The notes: generated by a model not told the origin, from the sequence alone. A stretch of DNA of 64,000 bases from Colletotrichum lupini (GCF_023278565.1 NC_064679.1:3906001-3970000), one strand, 5' to 3'. Positions 11,970 through 23,871 are shown, counted from the first letter of the stretch. Numbers and translations: made by a program.

Positions 11970-12194
11970 TGTTGGTATATACGTAAGTAGGTTAGACCTT
12001 TTGGTTGCGACTAGGTCAATAGGTTAGTATAGGTCTATTGCGTGTGTGTAAGAGGGGAAGATCGTGGGCAGAGCCCGCGGTCCCTTAGTAGGTATAGGTA
12101 GGTAGAAGGGTCCGTCTACACGGGCCCAGACTGCCTACCTACTACCCCTACTTAACTACTTAATAGGGCCCCTTTTCTACCTCGTAATCTAATA
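11970..12194 (-). repeat. Copia-1 LTR, left copy (3' LTR)
   Basis: 225 bp, begins TGTTGGTATATACGTAAG and ends CGTAATCTAATA, where the final ATA is a RIP-type change from the ACA kept in the right copy. It keeps GC-rich runs such as GAGCCCGCGGTCCCTTAG that are absent from the element interior. Confidence 0.95.
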
Positions 12195-13599
12195 TTAGTA
12201 GTCTTCTACTTTTATAATAAAAAAGGCTAGAATAGGGGCTAGGTCCCCCGCTAGTAAGAACTAGTAATAGAATTTATAGTTAATCCCTTATTTAGAAGTA
12301 CCTAAAGCCGTATACTAAAATTTTAGTATAGCTTTTACTATAATTATTCATATAGAAATTTTAGTATCCCCTCCTTCCGATTACTTCTTAATTCTCTAAT
12401 ATATATAATCTATATACCTAAACTCCTCGGAAATTATCGAATTTAGCGTAGTTAAAAAAGAGCTTTTTATTAGTTTAACTACGCCCCAAATACGTACGTT
12501 TTTTTCTAAGCCGAAGCCCGAGAGGTATATATATTTACTAAACGACTTATTACTTATAATATACTACTATTTTAATTATATATTACCTATCTTTTTATTT
12601 TAATTATAATAATTCCTTTACTAACGAATTATTTAAGGGACTTATTTAGTATGCTCTTTATAAACCCGTTAGCTAAGTTATCGTTACTACTAATTTAATA
12701 GATCTCGCAAAGCTCGCGGCGTTTATATAATTACCTAAGTACTATAATATTTATTATAAGGCGCTTTTTTTTCGTAGTACCTAGCTTAACGAGGTATTTA
12801 TATAATAAGTATAAATCTATATAGACTATAGTAGGGATCTTCGGAATATCGAGTTATTTAATAATAAGGTCTAGGGTAGTTAAAATAGTATAAGCGACGT
12901 TAATACCTATAACTATTTTATAAACCTTTAATATTAATACGCTCTAAGTAATCCTTTTGCTCTTCGTAGAGCTATAATAAATAATATTATTATTAATCAT
13001 AAAGCTCTTATTAATCTATTTTTTATTCGTAAGGATAATAATATAACCTAGTTATAAAGTATAATTAGCGTTATTTATAAATAACCTATTTACGAAAACG
13101 AAGAGTTTAGTTATAGTTAGATTTAATAGTACGAATATAAGCCCTCGGTTTAAGTATTTTATTTACTATTTAATATAATAGTTTAGTATAGCGTAGTTAG
13201 TAAATAACGGATTTACTTAGTATTAAGTAGTAAATAACGTATTAAAAGCTACCTCTAGTTAATAAATTAATATAATATAAGTACCTCGAGCTCGCTACTT
13301 AACGAATTATTATTTAGTATCTAATACTAAGGAGTTAACTTACTTAAGCTTTTTCCTTTAGTTCTTCTATCTAAGTACTATATTAATACTTTTTAATAAG
13401 ATAATCCCGTTATTAAAAATAAGCGGCTCGTTAGCCGATAGTTATTACTTTAGTTTAGTTAATAACTTAGCGTACTTAAGCTCGGTTTCTTTTTTTTAAC
13501 TAAAAGTCTTATTTAATAATTTAATAATATTATCGGTTTATATACTAATAATACCGAATAATCCGCTTTCTCCTATCGAGACTAGTAAGTATAAATCGA

Positions 13600-14110
13600 A
13601 CGTAAATATTATTATCTAGAGCATTTTTAAATAATACTTATTATATATTACTTATTAATAAGTATTAGATTTTGCGAGACCGTATAGTAGCTATACGATA
13701 TATAAAATAATACTCTTAGGGTATAAATAACGGATCCGAGCTAGTAATTAAATAAAAACCTTATAATAAAAAGGTTAGCTCGATTATATATATACTTAAG
13801 TAATATCTCGTTGCTAAATAACGTAGCTTTTTTAAATTAGGGTCGGGGCTAGGGCGAGGATTAGATATTAATTAGTTTTTTAAATTATTAATAACTACGT
13901 AAAAATCTCTTTTTTCCCCTTGTTATTATACCCTTATATAACTAAATAAGACTTTTCGATAAGGTTAAGTCCTAGGTTCTTAATCTTATTAATAAATCGA
14001 GACTTAAATATCCTTATATCCCTATATTTAGGGCTAAGTTAGATAAATTTAATTACCCCTCTCTTTACTAATCCTAAAAGCTCTTTATTAATAGATTTTA
14101 TAAAAGGTAC
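13600..14110 (-). pseudogene. Copia-1 reverse transcriptase (RVT_2) ghost
   Basis: Reading the minus strand through stops gives recognisable Copia RT landmarks: RDIRIFKSRFINKIKN, then a KSYLVI..YNNKGKKEI block (canonical KSRLVVQ.YND.GK), then PLYSLAKSNTY near 13.66-13.73 kb (canonical PLYGIAEAGTHW). The substitutions are those expected from G-to-A and C-to-T changes, including several Gln codons turned to stops. Confidence 0.85.
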
Positions 14111-16124
14111 TCTTAAGGTAGTAATAATACCCTTATTATAGAGCTTAGTAGTTAGCTTAAAATTTACCTCTTTTTTAGATATAAAGTAAGTCGTAATTAT
14201 AAAAATATTACTACGGCCGCGCTATATTAATATTTTTTTAATCCTCTTACTCTATAATAGAGGGTCGTTATTAATTATAATAACGATCTTATTAAGGACT
14301 TTATTTATAATAGCGCTATTATTAATTAGCTAGTTAATTACGGGGATTAATAAGTAGTTAACGTGCTCTATTATTATAGCTAGTAGCTCGGGGTCGACCT
14401 CCTCTAAGTACTAGGGTTTAATTATAATAGCCCAGAAGCTTATTAAGCCGTAAGGTAATTTTATTATATAAGTAGTACTATTTATTAAGACGAGCTTAAA
14501 TAGGCCTTTCTATCCCTTACTTTTTTACTAGATTTTAATATCTAACTATAATAATAAATTAATAATATAAGAGATATTTAGTCCGTTTTAAGTAGCTAGT
14601 ACCTCGCTTACTTACTTATTAATATAAAGTTTACGGACTTCTTTTATTACTTTTTTAACTACCTCTATACGTTAAGTAATATTTAGTAACGGTAAAGATT
14701 TATTAAAAATATATAAAAAAGCTCTAAAAACGAGGAGTATAAGAACGAGGCTATTTAGGCTAACTATATTATTAACTATTTTAATTACGGCCTAAAGTAT
14801 AGCCTCCGTACTTATCGATAAGTACTTATTTTGAATAATATCGTATGCTCTTTTAAGTACTACGTAGTATTTCTTAGCCTTATTAATACTATTATAAGCT
14901 TCGACGGGTACTTCCTTAACCTTAATAGATATAGATCTAGTAGAAGATTTAAACTCTATAGTACTAAAGTTTTTATTAATATTTATAATAATCTAGTTTA
15001 ACATACCGAGGTAAACGTCGATTTAATATAGCTAAAGAGCCTCCTATATATACTTCGTAATTATATTCGCAAGGAACCTTACTATTTAAAAAGAAATAGC
15101 AATATTAACGACGTAAAATACTAGTTAGTTAGTACCCTTATAATCTATTAAGTATATTACGTTAATTATAACTTTATAATTAAAATCGTAATTATCTCGT
15201 AAGATAAATTTAAATTAGCTAGGGGTAGTAGCGTTAAGTTAATATTATTAATAAATTTTTATAAGCTTTTCGAGGGTTATAATCTCTATATTATTACTAA
15301 ACTATTAAAGTAGCTTTAGGAAACGAGGAACTAAAGAATAGCCGAAGCGCCGATATAAGTAGTATAATTCGCCCTCCGTTAGGTAATTAGTAATAGCTTT
15401 TTTATTATCAAGGAGCAGAAACTAAGGGTATCCCTATTTACGAATAATAAGTACTATAATATCTCCCTTAACTAGCAGGTTATTAATATTATTAAAATAT
15501 ACTCCTAGCTTATTTATATCCCTTAAGTAGTATAAAAAAGGAGTATTAGTTAGTAAGACATAAAAAGTAATATTACCGAATGGGGTACTAACGACTATAG
15601 ATTTTAATAACTTTACGGGTTCGCTATTACTAAATTAAATACCTACCTCGCCGGCTCTAAAAGTATTAAAAATAACTTCGGGTTATTATTATTATAATAC
15701 GAGGAGTTAAGGGTAGCCCGTAGTTAAGAATTCCGTAGCGCCGGTATTAAGTATAATACTTTAAAAGTTCCTTAATAAGTACTTCCCGTTTAATAAGAAA
15801 GAGGTCGCTAGTTCTATAGGCTTAGTTAACTTATTAATAAAAGTAGTATTAGTAAGACTATGCTCTATTACCTAAGTAGCGAGGATATTTATAAGGGTTT
15901 TATTACTAATAGTAGTCGTAAGGTATATTATTAAGATCTAAACTTCGTCCTCGTAGTTATTTTTATAATTAAAGTCGAGGCTATTAAAGTATTAAATTAT
16001 AGTATTATTATCGTTATTATTAATAGGGGCGGTTCCCTTATAAAAGGCGAGGAACTATAAGTATAAGCTCGGTATAAATCTTTTATTTCTTTTTTTATTA
16101 TTTTTATACTTTTTATATACTTAA

Positions 16125-16192
16125 CGTCGCTCTTTTTCTAAGTACTTAGTTAATTAATAGCCGGTTTTATAATAAATAAAACACTTTTTATT
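16125..16192 (-). pseudogene. Copia-1 Gag zinc-knuckle ghost
   Basis: The minus strand reads KCFIYYKTGY, a stop, then LTKYLEKER. Fungal Copia Gag normally has a CCHC knuckle here. The second Cys and the His positions are now Tyr, as expected from TGT-to-TAT and CAC-to-TAC changes, and one Trp or Gln codon is a stop. Confidence 0.75.
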
Positions 16193-16453
16193 AGTAGTAC
16201 TGCGGCTGCGTTAATTCCGCTTATTAAATTAGGTCTCTTTACTAGAGCTACTATAAGTACGGTCGGTTTAGTAAGTAGCGGGGACCTCTTCGTTATAAGT
16301 ACTATTTTAGAAATATTATTACTTATTGCGGTTGCGCTCTCTTTTTATAGTATTAATTAAAGTACTAAGCTAGTAATAGATATTAGTAAATATAAGTACT
16401 AGGTTAAGTATAATAAGTCTATATTCTAGTATACTACTTACGTAGTAAAAGAG

Positions 16454-16967
16454 TGTTACGAAGGTAACTTTGTTTACCTTATTATTCGCCTTATTATCAA
16501 TATTACGTAAGCAAACTATATACCATATTAATCTACGATCTCTGTAGATTATTATAGGTATTGATTATGTAAGCAATACTGCTTATATAAGCTTACGTGA
16601 GCAATGGAAAGTACTGGAAGGTAACTAAATAATCTGGAATTTACTCGAGGCGGAATTACGTACTACGATTACGCATTCACTTACGTATACGCTTATTAAT
16701 TATATCATAATTAATAAGCAATGGAATATTCTAGTAGGAGGTTTTTATGCCTATATGTAGGCGTGTATTTACCTACCTAGACCTTTCGTTAAGCAAGCAA
16801 CTTCTTATATAGTAATTCAACTATATTACTCTCTTTACTACAAAAACCTCTTTTATATACGCTTATATCCCCTATATTCATATATTCTTGCTTCTATATG
16901 AATATTCACTCTTTATATTCTTTATAAGAATATCCCGCATTACCTCGTTAAAGCTATACGTGCTAGA
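16454..16967. repeat. 514-bp solo LTR, copy A (inserted in Copia-1)
   Basis: 514 bp from TGTTACGAAGG to TACGTGCTAGA, flanked by a perfect 5-bp duplication AAGAG (16449-16453 and 16968-16972). An inverted copy of the same length lies at 31507-32020. No coding capacity is seen. The size and 5-bp duplication fit a solo LTR; the parent element is not in the window, so its orientation is unknown. Only one end follows the TG/CA rule. Confidence 0.9.
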
Positions 16968-19171
16968 AAGAGTTAATTATTTATATTAAAAATAGATCCT
17001 TAAGTAGCTAGCGCCTCGTAGAGGATTATAATATAATTAATTAGCGCTTATAGAATTTATTCGTTTAACTTACTTAGGTTCTCGCGAACTATAGAGTATT
17101 AATAAAAGTTATAGAGCTTAGTAAGGTAGTTTTAATAACTCGTAAGTAGCTTAAAATATTCTTAAGTTCTCTAGTATATTATATCGAAGCTAAGCGAGTT
17201 AGAAGTATTACTAAGTTAGTTAAAATAAAAAGTTAACGCCCTTTTTTTAAGTATATTTAGGAAAGTATTAGAATAGTATCGTCCGCTAATTCCTGCTTAT
17301 TAGTATAATACTTTAAAAATCCGAAGCTTCTTATTAAAAATATCGTATTTCTTATTATTATACTTATTCTTATCGTTATGGAACTTAGCGAGGTTAATTA
17401 ATTAATAAGTATCGGGTATAATATCGTTTTTAGTTTTTATATTAAAATATAGTATTTAATAGGGTAGATTTCGCTATTAGGTAATAATAACTTTATTCTC
17501 TAGTTCTTCTTCCTCTTTTTCTTAAAGAGGTAGTAAGTCGGTTAGTTAATAATAAAGCTAAGGTCGGAATTTTAATTACTAAGATTAAGCGAGTTAGGGT
17601 TATAAAAATTCCCTTATTATCTTTCTAGCTTACTAAATAAGATTATCGGTATTTACTAACTATAAAAGTAATAAATAAAGGAAATAAGGATCGTAATATA
17701 ATATATTAAAGTATTTAGTACGGCTATAATAAGCTACGATTTTTTTAAAAATTTAAGTAGGGAAGTATTAAGTATTAAGGGCGCTAGCGATCTTTTTTAC
17801 TATTTAATTACGATTTCTAATCGTTAGATTAATACTATTATTTATAAAGAAGTCTCTTAGCTTCTTAAGAATCGCACTTTTTATTTTTAAAAAGTCCCCT
17901 ATTTCTTAGTTTTAAAAGTCGGTTTTAAAGTCCTTTTATAACTCCTCGCCCGTTAGGCCGTCTCGATAGTAATATCTTATTATATAGAGAATAAAAATAT
18001 TAAGCGTTTTATCGTTCGTAAGGGCGGGTATAATATTAAATAAGCCCTATTAAGTTAAGTTAACGTAGTTTTATTAGCGAATTAGAATTAAGTATAGTTT
18101 TATAATTTAAGAGTATAGGTAAGCCGGAGGTAATATTAACTAATTATTAAACCCTTTTTACTTATTACTAAGGCCGGTAGTTATTATAATATATTTATAA
18201 AGTAAGTTATATAATAAAAGATTATTATAAAATATAATCGTCGTATTATAATTATAATATAACGTTAGTTAGGTTAAAAAGAGTAGTAGGTCGGTTATAG
18301 CGATCGTTTTAATAATAGTAAGCGGGCTATTATTATTAGTTAGAAAATTTTACTTTTTTAACGAGGTATATAAACAGAAGGTTACTAAGGTTAGCGAAAG
18401 GTTATAAAAAGGGAAGAAAGGCCTTTTATAACTATATTTATAATAGTAAATAGAGGATTCCGTTAGTTACTAATTAGCGATTCTTTTTAGCATTTCTCGT
18501 ACTTTATTTTACTAGTCTAGTCTCGGAGCTTTTGTTAGGTTAAAAAGAGGTAGATTTATTAATAATATAAAATAGATCCCTACTACTACTATTATTAAAA
18601 TCTTTTCTTTTCCTTAGTATCTTAGAATACTTCGCTATTAGTAAGAGATTCGCTATTAACGTATTTATAATTCTAAAAATCTTATTATCGCTAAGCGCTA
18701 GTACGCTAGTAATTATTAAATTAATCTCTTAGTAGTTAATCTCTTCTTACTTATTATTAGTTTAAAATAGCGCTTAGCTATAATATATTTAAAATAGATT
18801 CCTTTATAAGCAGTTCGATTAAAGGGAAGTTAGTAATAGTAATAAGGCTAATAAAAATAATATTAATAATAAAAGCGAGGTTAATAATAATAATAAAGTA
18901 GTTAATCTTTTTATAGTAATAGTCTTAGTAAAAGAGATTATATATAATAGAGCGCGCTCTTAATAGCCCGTAATTAGTTAATTGGTCGTTAGCTAGCGGT
19001 AGTAGAAGAGAGCTAAGGTAGTATAGACTAGGCCGCTTATTATTAATTAAATAAATAGAACTAAGTTAATAAGTTAGAATAGCTAGCGAGGTAGGTCGAG
19101 GCTATTTCTTTTGCGGTTATATCCTTATTAACCTATAGTAAAAATATATATATAATTTAACTACTAATTAG

Positions 19172-19396
19172 TATTAGTATATACGTAAGTAAGTTAGACC
19201 TTTTAGTCGTGACTAGGTTAATAAGTTAGTATAGGTCTATTGCGTGTGTATAAGAGGGGAAGATCGTAGGTAGAGCCCGCGGTCCCTTAGTAGGTATAGG
19301 TAGGTAGAAGGGTCCGTTTGCACGGGCCTAGACTGCCTACCTACTACCCCTACCTAACTACTTAATAGGGCCCCTTTTCTGCCTCGTAATCTAACA
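19172..19396 (-). repeat. Copia-1 LTR, right copy (5' LTR)
   Basis: 225 bp, begins TATTAGTATATACGTAAG (RIP-changed from TGTTGG) and ends CGTAATCTAACA, directly followed by the target duplication GATTC. Every difference from the left copy is a C/T or G/A transition. Confidence 0.95.
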
Positions 19397-19401
19397 GATT
19401 C

Positions 19402-21826
19402 CTCTAATTCTGGTACCCCATTCGCATCTTGCAAAAGAACGCCGCATCGAGGGGTTGAGGGACTTGACACCTAGTCTCGACGGATTCCTCGGTTTCAACA
19501 CTCATTATTGCGATTCTAGAGAGAATCTCGAATAGTACACACAAGAGGCACGACTCGTTTTGCAGGAGAACGTTATTGTGCGGCTGGACGTGTTACTGAT
19601 AGTCGAGGTATTAGAAAGTTCGATTGCTCCATTACAAATTAAGATACCCCCGATCAAATCCATCTATTTCCTATCTCTACTTCGCCTACGTGCACCTTAG
19701 TTGGTTAGGTACTTCGGTGGTTGACAACCATAGATAGGATTGCAGATGGAGTTGCGCCAACGACAGATAATCAAATATTCAGCCTTGACATCTATGAGTA
19801 ACAGATGACAAAGAATCATCTCAGTGCCTTACGAGAGGTGACTGATGCTCGCCACCGTTCACCTTGGAATACCATACATTCGGCTCGGCCTTCCGCAGAG
19901 CTCGGGGCTCTCGGTGTCGCAGGAAGAGGGGCAAGATACGTGCAAGATCAAACATCGGCTACTCTTGAATCTTTTACGAAAGCAGGTGAGTCTGCAGAAA
20001 CATGAAAGAAGTATGCGTCCTCATGCCATGTTAGACATACCGATCGCAGAACCCATAGCTAAGATCTCAAGATTACGGCAGCATAGGCGACTGCTCACGA
20101 TAGTAGCCGCCAACCCCATTCCATCGTCACCACTCGTAGTGTAGTCAGGGAACTTTACTCGTGCCACTTGCTTATTACTCAGACATCGGCAACATGGCAA
20201 GTCAATAGATTTGCGGGGCAACTGACCATAACTTTCCGTAGGGGGATAATTCTGCAGATCTTGTTAGACCTGGGCTCGCCTCGAAGTGTCTCCTTGCTAA
20301 GTTTACTTTCAGATCGGACTGAAGCCTCGAAACCAGTCGCGCAACATCCTGCTCAACTTGCACGTGTTCATCGGCTGCTAGCGGGAGAGCGATGGCCGCC
20401 GGCGGGCAGCGTACTTTACTGACCACCACATACCGCCCATGTCCTTCTTGGCACTCCAGCTAGTCCTCCAAACCTTGGGCAGATCGCCCCGGGGCTCATC
20501 TAACTTCCTAATCCAGACCAGAAACTCCAGCCGTTGGAAGCAGTTTTAGGCGGTTTGGCGGGCCGGGAGATCGAAGCTCGGCGCCAGACTTGGCCTCAGC
20601 TCTCCGCGCGCGGTTCACGCTCCCACCAGCCTTACAATGCATTGATGAAATGTTTATGGCCCCTCCTATGCCCCCTCTCAACGTGATCGTTCTCGTCAAC
20701 TTTAATAAGGGTCCAATGCCAGCCTCATTATTCACCATCAGTCCAGACACTCTTGGCGGTATTGGATTCTGTATTTCCCATCCAGGTGATTCGTTCCACG
20801 GATTGTTGCATTGCGACGCCGTGTCAACTTGCTCGTGCCGATTAAAAGGCTAGCCCTTTTGAGACTTTTGGATCGGCGAAGATAATGGGCTTTGGAGCCG
20901 AGATCCGTCTGAATAAAATCTGACAAACAAAACACTTCTTGTCAAACAATGTAAACTTTGTATTTTGAACATGAGCCGTCACAGGATGGGCAGATTGTTG
21001 AGTTTGGGTCAAAAGAGGCTCTTTGCAGGAGAGGCGGGATAGAGTCCCAACTAGTTTTGGTTCTGTGTATAAAGCGGGAAGTCAAGGCAAATGCGGGGTT
21101 AAAACTGTCAGCCATCAAAAGGAAACTTATTCCGTGGTGGCCAGCAATCTACTTTGATGGAAAAGTGGAAGATAAGTCTAAAGCACGTAGTACTAGAGAG
21201 TATCATTGACGGAAATCATATTGATCTACATAAGAGCAGTTCTTGACACCGGCGAGCATGGCCGTGCCATCGCGCCGAACGAAACGGAACATGTGGCTCA
21301 ACGATCCCCAACTACCAAGACAAGTCGACTTTTGCCGAGCCTCTGAGAAGGAACCCCTGCCCCCTGCCTCGATCAAGGCAGCTGTTTCGTCAAAGATGAG
21401 ATGGGTGGGAGGTCCGCGGGACTATTCTTAGCCTCTCAGGTGTGCCGCAAGCAGCACCACCAGAACAGACTTCGTCGCATATGAAATCTTGACACTAAGA
21501 TCTCCAATTTCGCGTATAGTTCCTACATGTAAGTATGGTTGGCTATGCTATTAGCATACTCAGTTGATAGGGATGCTGTGACTCGTTCTCGGGGGATCGC
21601 ATATTGGTCCCACGCCGAACCCCTCTTCGATGTCTCCATTGCCGTGCAGCCTTGGCCTTTGAGACTTCTTGTTGAAACTTGAGAGTGAAAGTATATGCGG
21701 TTTTGATCAAAGCAAGAGGCTGTCTTAGTGATGGGCCACGAGCTTCGAACGTTCACATGCATTGAACGGTCCTGAAAGCAACATACTCTAACTCCTGTCT
21801 TCTATGAAATCAACGTGGCTGATGCC
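19402..21826. other. Gene-poor flank between Copia-1 and the first secreted-protein gene
   Basis: Base composition returns abruptly to normal at the target duplication. Only short, overlapping open frames are present and none shows a family motif or splice chain I trust. I see no supported gene here. Confidence 0.45.
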
Positions 21827-21834
21827 TATAAGTA
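21827..21834 (+). promoter_or_regulatory. Possible TATA box of the basic secreted peptide gene
   Basis: TATAAGTA lies about 104 bp upstream of the ATG at 21938, a plausible distance for a fungal TATA element. This is positional inference only. Confidence 0.35.
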
Positions 21835-21937
21835 TTGGATGCAAAGCCGCTCCTAGGTCTAAGTGTTGGCGTGATTGACGGCTCATACAAACACAACTTT
21901 CAGGACATCGAACAAGACTTGGCTAGGAATATTCAAC

Positions 21938-22400
21938 ATGCTCGTCTCTTCCCTCAAAACCATCGTTACCCTTAGTGTTGCATTCTATGCCACCGCTGCG
22001 CTGGCGGCTCCCAACGTGCAGATGGGGGCTGATGTTCAAGAATTATCCGAGGTAAGTTGATGGAATCTATGAGTCGTAACAAAGTCGGATGCTAACGGGT
22101 CTGGGCAACTAGAGGAACGAGCCTCTTGTGAGTTCTCCCTGACGTGGAATGTACCCAGCTCAAGCCCTTTATTGGTGCTCGCAACTGACTAGGTTAACCA
22201 CAGGAACAAACTGACTTTGACGCCGTCGCTGTAAGTTCTGACGCAAAGCTCATACTATGTTAGAGCACTGGCTGACTTCACCATCACAGGGACTCGGCGA
22301 TACCATCGAGGCCCGTGGCAAGCCACCTCGCCGCCCCAACAACAACAATAATAACCGGAGGCCCGGCCGCAATGGAAAGCCCAGACGTCCCCCAAAATAA
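21938..22400 (+). CDS. Small secreted Arg/Pro/Asn-rich basic peptide, four exons including micro-exons
   Basis: Four exons, 21938-22051, 22113-22127, 22204-22230 and 22290-22400, keep one frame and encode 88 residues. All introns are phase 0 with donors GTAAGT, GTGAGT and GTAAGT; a GCTAAC branch point is visible in the first. Exons 2 and 3 are only 15 and 27 bp. Residues 1-24 are a signal peptide with a typical ALAA cleavage end. Residues about 25-60 form an acidic spacer containing IEAR. The last 27 residues are strongly basic, with ten Arg/Lys, no acidic residue, many prolines and a run of six Asn. This suits a secreted precursor with an acidic pro-part and a cationic mature tail. No family was recognised. 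Roles such as effector, cell-wall or nucleic-acid-binding peptide, or antimicrobial peptide are speculation. The in-frame ATG at 21875 was rejected because it would bury the signal peptide. Confidence 0.75.
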
Positions 22401-22916
22401 AGGAGATGGGCACGCACAAGTATCATGCTTCTGAGTAGGCCTCACTGGTAGCTAACGCAGTATGATTCGGGCTGGTCTCAATGAACGTCACTAGTCAATG
22501 GTCTCGGTGGACATGCTGCTATTATTGGGTGGGTGGAGAGAGAGAATTGGGGAGCTTTGACGCCACAAAGTGATTGATACAAGGTGGATTTTGTGTATAT
22601 ATGCTTGAGAAAGAAATTGAAGAGAGTGTTCTTCATCAAAGTCAAGAATGTTGGTGTAGGCATGGCTAAGAACGGCATCGATGCGGCCCCTCTTGACAGG
22701 TAAGTAAAGTACCTTGATAGAATGAAAGCGCAGCACACCTCACGAAGAAACTCTCATAATAACCAAAACTATGTGCATATATGTAGGATATCTGGATCTC
22801 TTGTTTCTACACTCGTGGGCTACCTATGTCCCCATCACTGCATGTATTAGATGCAATTATAGACATGAACAGATCACAACCAACACCTATCGAAACACTC
22901 GGTCACCACCTTACTC
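22401..22916. other. Intergenic region between convergent secreted-protein genes
   Basis: About 515 bp that should contain the two 3' UTRs. Minus-strand frames here start with hydrophobic stretches but show no splice logic or family similarity, so none was called. Confidence 0.4.
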
Positions 22917-23314
22917 TTACGTTCTATCGCATATAGCCACGGAAGCCTGGCTATCTCGATGACAACACAAATTTGACCCTGGCCCACGTTGACACACTGG
23001 CGAGTGTCCCCCGCATCCGTAACACCCAAGGCCTGTCACACAATCGCCTCTGCCAGGATCACAACGGTCCCCTTGTCCTCTCGCTCTTTTTCGAAGCCAT
23101 GGTTGCTATCATGTGTTAGCCAACTGCGACGTTTAAATTCGTGTAATCTTGAGTCAGGGGGTGGGTTTCTCACAGTCGGATCTTCTAACCAGGATGTGTG
23201 ATATTCCGCTTCGAGACTCGATTCTGATACGAGGTTTTTCGGGTCCGCTGTTGGTGCAGCAGATACATGGGTGATTGTTGCCGCAACAATAAGAAGAGTT
23301 GAGAGCGCCTTCAT
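22917..23314 (-). CDS. Small secreted cysteine-rich protein with a putative Kex2-type site, two exons
   Basis: Exon 1 is 23314-23174 and exon 2 is 23105-22917. The 68-bp phase-0 intron has donor GTGAGA, a GGCTAACA branch point and acceptor GATAG. The product has 109 residues. Residues 1-20 are a signal peptide (MKALSTLLIVAATITHVSAA); 21 to about 56 are a pro-region ending in the basic cluster RKRAR, a Kex2-like site. The remaining ~53 residues hold eight cysteines spaced C-x6-C-x5-C-x2-C-x6-C-x8-CC-x10-C and are rich in Gly. An even number of cysteines with a CC pair suggests four disulfides. Reading straight through the intron gives a 92-aa product without cysteines, so splicing decides the protein. 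No family was recognised; it resembles secreted effector-like or defence-like fungal proteins in architecture only. Confidence 0.75.
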
Positions 23315-23871
23315 TTTTCTAGGTGGGGAATTCGAGATGAGCCGATAGCAGCAAATCGTTAAGTTCTTGTTCCAATGATAAACAGTACACGTATCTAGAG
23401 TAATTCCGTAAAACTGATTATTTGTAGTAATGCAAGTCCTCTCTGAGTACTTAAGGCACTCAGTGATCCAGTGGGACCTGAAGTTATATAGCGACGCGCT
23501 CAAGCCTCGGCCGTGTCCGACGAAGTCTTGCTTCTGGTCACAGCGTGCGTCATCCGAACTACTCTGTTGCAGCCCATCACTTATCAACGGTGCAGTAATG
23601 TATTGCCGTTAGATTTGAAGTTCATAACTATAGCCGATTGGCCGTTGTATGAGCATTGACGCTGTGGTTATCGGGGACCATCAGATGTGTCTCCCCGGTC
23701 TAGGCATATAGAGTGGGAACAGCACGACTAGGCACGTACTCGACGCTAGAGAAACCTGCCCTAGATAACTAAAGGCGTATAATTTCTAAACGTAAAATTG
23801 CTACTACTAAAAGTCTGCCACTAAAGGCTTCACTAATGCACCGACGTAGCTCTATAAGGAAGAGGTATAAA
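23315..23871. other. 5' flank of the cysteine-rich gene up to Copia-3
   Basis: Promoter side of the minus-strand cysteine-rich gene. From about 23.76 kb, AT content rises before the element boundary at 23877, as if RIP-type mutation leaked a little way into unique flanking DNA. No gene is seen. Confidence 0.4.
23481..23491 (-). promoter_or_regulatory. Possible TATA box of the cysteine-rich gene
   Basis: On the minus strand the sequence reads CTATATAACTT about 170 bp upstream of the ATG at 23314. It fits a TATA element in sequence; the distance is long but usable. Confidence 0.3.

Larger units (their letters stand above)
11970..19396 (-). mobile_element. Copia-1: full-length RIP-degraded Copia retrotransposon
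   Basis: A 7427-bp element bounded by 225-bp direct repeats (11970-12194 and 19172-19396) and a 5-bp target duplication GATTC (11965-11969 and 19397-19401). The right LTR is the 5' LTR because the coding ghost runs on the minus strand: gag with a mutated zinc knuckle near 16.1-16.2 kb, then integrase, then reverse transcriptase near 13.6-14.1 kb. The interior is extremely AT-rich with TAA/TAG at many former Gln and Trp positions. The two LTRs differ at 17 positions by my hand alignment, all transitions. It carries an inserted 514-bp solo LTR (16454-16967). No intact protein remains. Confidence 0.95.

Noticed and set aside
11567..11986. 139-aa plus-strand frame over the last transporter exon
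   Set aside because: Wrong frame; the correct frame carries the EVFPSAHRATGNG transporter motif and a stop at 11817.
20508..20853. Overlapping 80-87 aa frames on both strands
   Set aside because: Nothing recognisable and no splice context; a minus-strand piece with GGAIN looked domain-like, but too little remains.
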